The notes beneath the pieces are model-generated. The model ran no database searches, had not been told where the DNA came from, and saw nothing but the letters and a program-made list of their open reading frames with translations. This document shows, piece after piece, positions 62,901-64,000 of a DNA stretch of 64,000 nt (position 1 is its first letter; every line of letters starts with the position of its first letter). Made by a program: the position numbers and the translations under genes. The stretch is from Straminergon stramineum (lineage: Eukaryota; Streptophyta; Bryopsida; Hypnales; Calliergonaceae), in NCBI GenBank assembly GCA_963920665.1, contig OY987265.1, forward strand, positions 39,127,001-39,191,000, read 5' to 3'.

Positions 62901-63210
62901 CTAGGAAAAATGCAACAAATAGATATATTTCAGTCTCTAGAATCATCATTGAGGGAAATGAGGAAACTACAAAAGATAAATGCACAAGGTGAAGAAACTC
63001 CATTCATAGAAATGAAGGAAGAAGAAATAGAGAAACAAGAGAAATTGAAGAATATGTTGGATGATTCAATTCCAAGTTCATCTACTATTAGCTAAGATTT
63101 TTGGTAAAAGCCAATTGGTCTAGAATTCAAACATTCAATTTAAAACCTATACATACAATGATGATGGCAATCAATGATTGTAGCTTAGATGAAGATTAGC
63201 ATATAGTACT

Positions 63211-63700
63211 CTAAATCTTATTAATCAAACAATCAAACGAGTAATATACTTTTTCTAGTGGCTCATTTGTTCTCTGAAAAACTTTCATCAAATGTATACT
63301 AGTTTTTGCTATTATTTCAAAGATATTAATGGCTCTATCATGAAAGTTATGTTTAACTTTTGATGTTGGTGTGGAAATGGTTATTGATGTTGGTTCACTC
63401 TCCACATTTGGGGATGGATTGGTTTGAATTTCAACGTTAAGTATGGTTATAGTCAAGACATGCTTCATGACCTACCTAGTTTGGTGAAACCACTTATCTA
63501 GAGCAATGTAGAATTTGTCCTCTTGCTAATTATTGCCATACCATTGGTCATTTTGTTTTCTTTGTAAGCATTGAAAATGGCCTTGAATTTCTTACAACAT
63601 GCCACAACAGTATGGTTGAATTTTAGAAGTATGACAACCATTCTAGCATAAAGCCTCGTCCATGTGTCAATTCCTACAAGCAAAAACTAAAGAAAATATG
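63211..63700 (-). pseudogene. Myb/SANT-like Harbinger partner protein remnant
   Basis: Minus-strand frames. The first (63498-63683) reads TWTRLYARMVVILLKFNHTV then CCKKFKAIFNAYKENK, typical of the trihelix/Myb-like DNA-binding protein encoded by PIF/Harbinger elements. The second (63211-63468) reads IIAKTSIHLMKVFQRTNEPL and FDCLINKI, like the helical C-terminus of that protein. A stop-containing gap separates them. A possible intron acceptor (TTGCTTGTAG) precedes the first. Its position convergent with the transposase remnant supports one element. Inactive as read; identification is by pattern only. Confidence 0.6.
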
Positions 63701-64000
63701 AGAAAGGAGTTAGAAACAACCTTGGCAAAATAATCACAACATATGTTCCTATCATCAAACACGGACTATTAAGGAAATAAATGAAAAAGGAAGGTGGTGT
63801 TGGTCAGCAATGGGAAGTAAGTGGAAGGTATGTCATTTGAATGCAAATACTCCCCATTGTAGTGGTAGAGACTAGGTTTCAAACCACAATGGTGACCTCA
63901 GATTTGCATGTACAATGGGGGATAGGGTGGTGGACATGGGCTAAAGCCTTTAGGCCTCTAATTGGCCCCAATCCTCAATCCAACTTAGGGTAGAAAATTC
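63701..64000. other. Right edge of window
   Basis: Possibly the 5' part of the Harbinger partner gene or its element end. No clear coding or repeat structure was resolved. Confidence 0.3.

Overview
The window is nuclear DNA from a land plant. Every clear gene is split by GT-AG introns. Several proteins are plant types: a chloroplast-targeted DEAD-box helicase of the RH58 type and a SINE-type nuclear-envelope KASH protein. Plant telomere-like AAACCCT runs occur in several introns. The very long SF3B3 exon and the mix of pogo, PIF/Harbinger and piggyBac remnants make me lean towards a non-flowering plant (moss or liverwort-like), but this is inference and I cannot name the species.

Layout. 1-4021 (+): 3' nine tenths of splicing factor SF3B3. 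4022-11309: AT-rich spacer with a decayed pogo-like transposase split by a small CACTA-like foldback element, plus dispersed repeats. 11310-13944 (+): complete coatomer epsilon subunit. 13945-31601: gene-poor region with a nearly full pogo-like transposase pseudogene (16.7-18.8 kb, -), a piggyBac-like transposase pseudogene (23-24 kb, +) and repeats. 31602-36936 (-): complete translation release factor eRF3. 36937-40014: repeat spacer. 40015-42904 (-): an ARM-type repeat protein of unknown function, divergent from 43546-45901 (+), a CMSS1/Cms1-type ribosome-biogenesis protein; the two share a 0.64-kb promoter region. 47354-51895 (-): RH58-type chloroplast RNA helicase. 53200-57617 (-): SINE-like KASH protein. 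57618-64000: repeat spacer ending in a PIF/Harbinger remnant, transposase (+) and Myb-like partner (-) convergent.

The genes are housekeeping genes, several of them in RNA and protein synthesis (splicing, pre-ribosome assembly, plastid RNA unwinding, translation termination). Nothing suggests a shared operon-like pathway; they are separate transcription units. The unusual signals are in the non-coding part: diverse class II transposon remnants with no retroelement recognised, two dispersed repeat families shared between spacers and gene flanks, and tandem duplications inside the first introns of three nearby genes (CMSS1, RH58, SINE).

Gene models were built by eye from reading frames, splice-site sequence and family conservation. 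All CDS spans include introns; exon coordinates are given in each entry.
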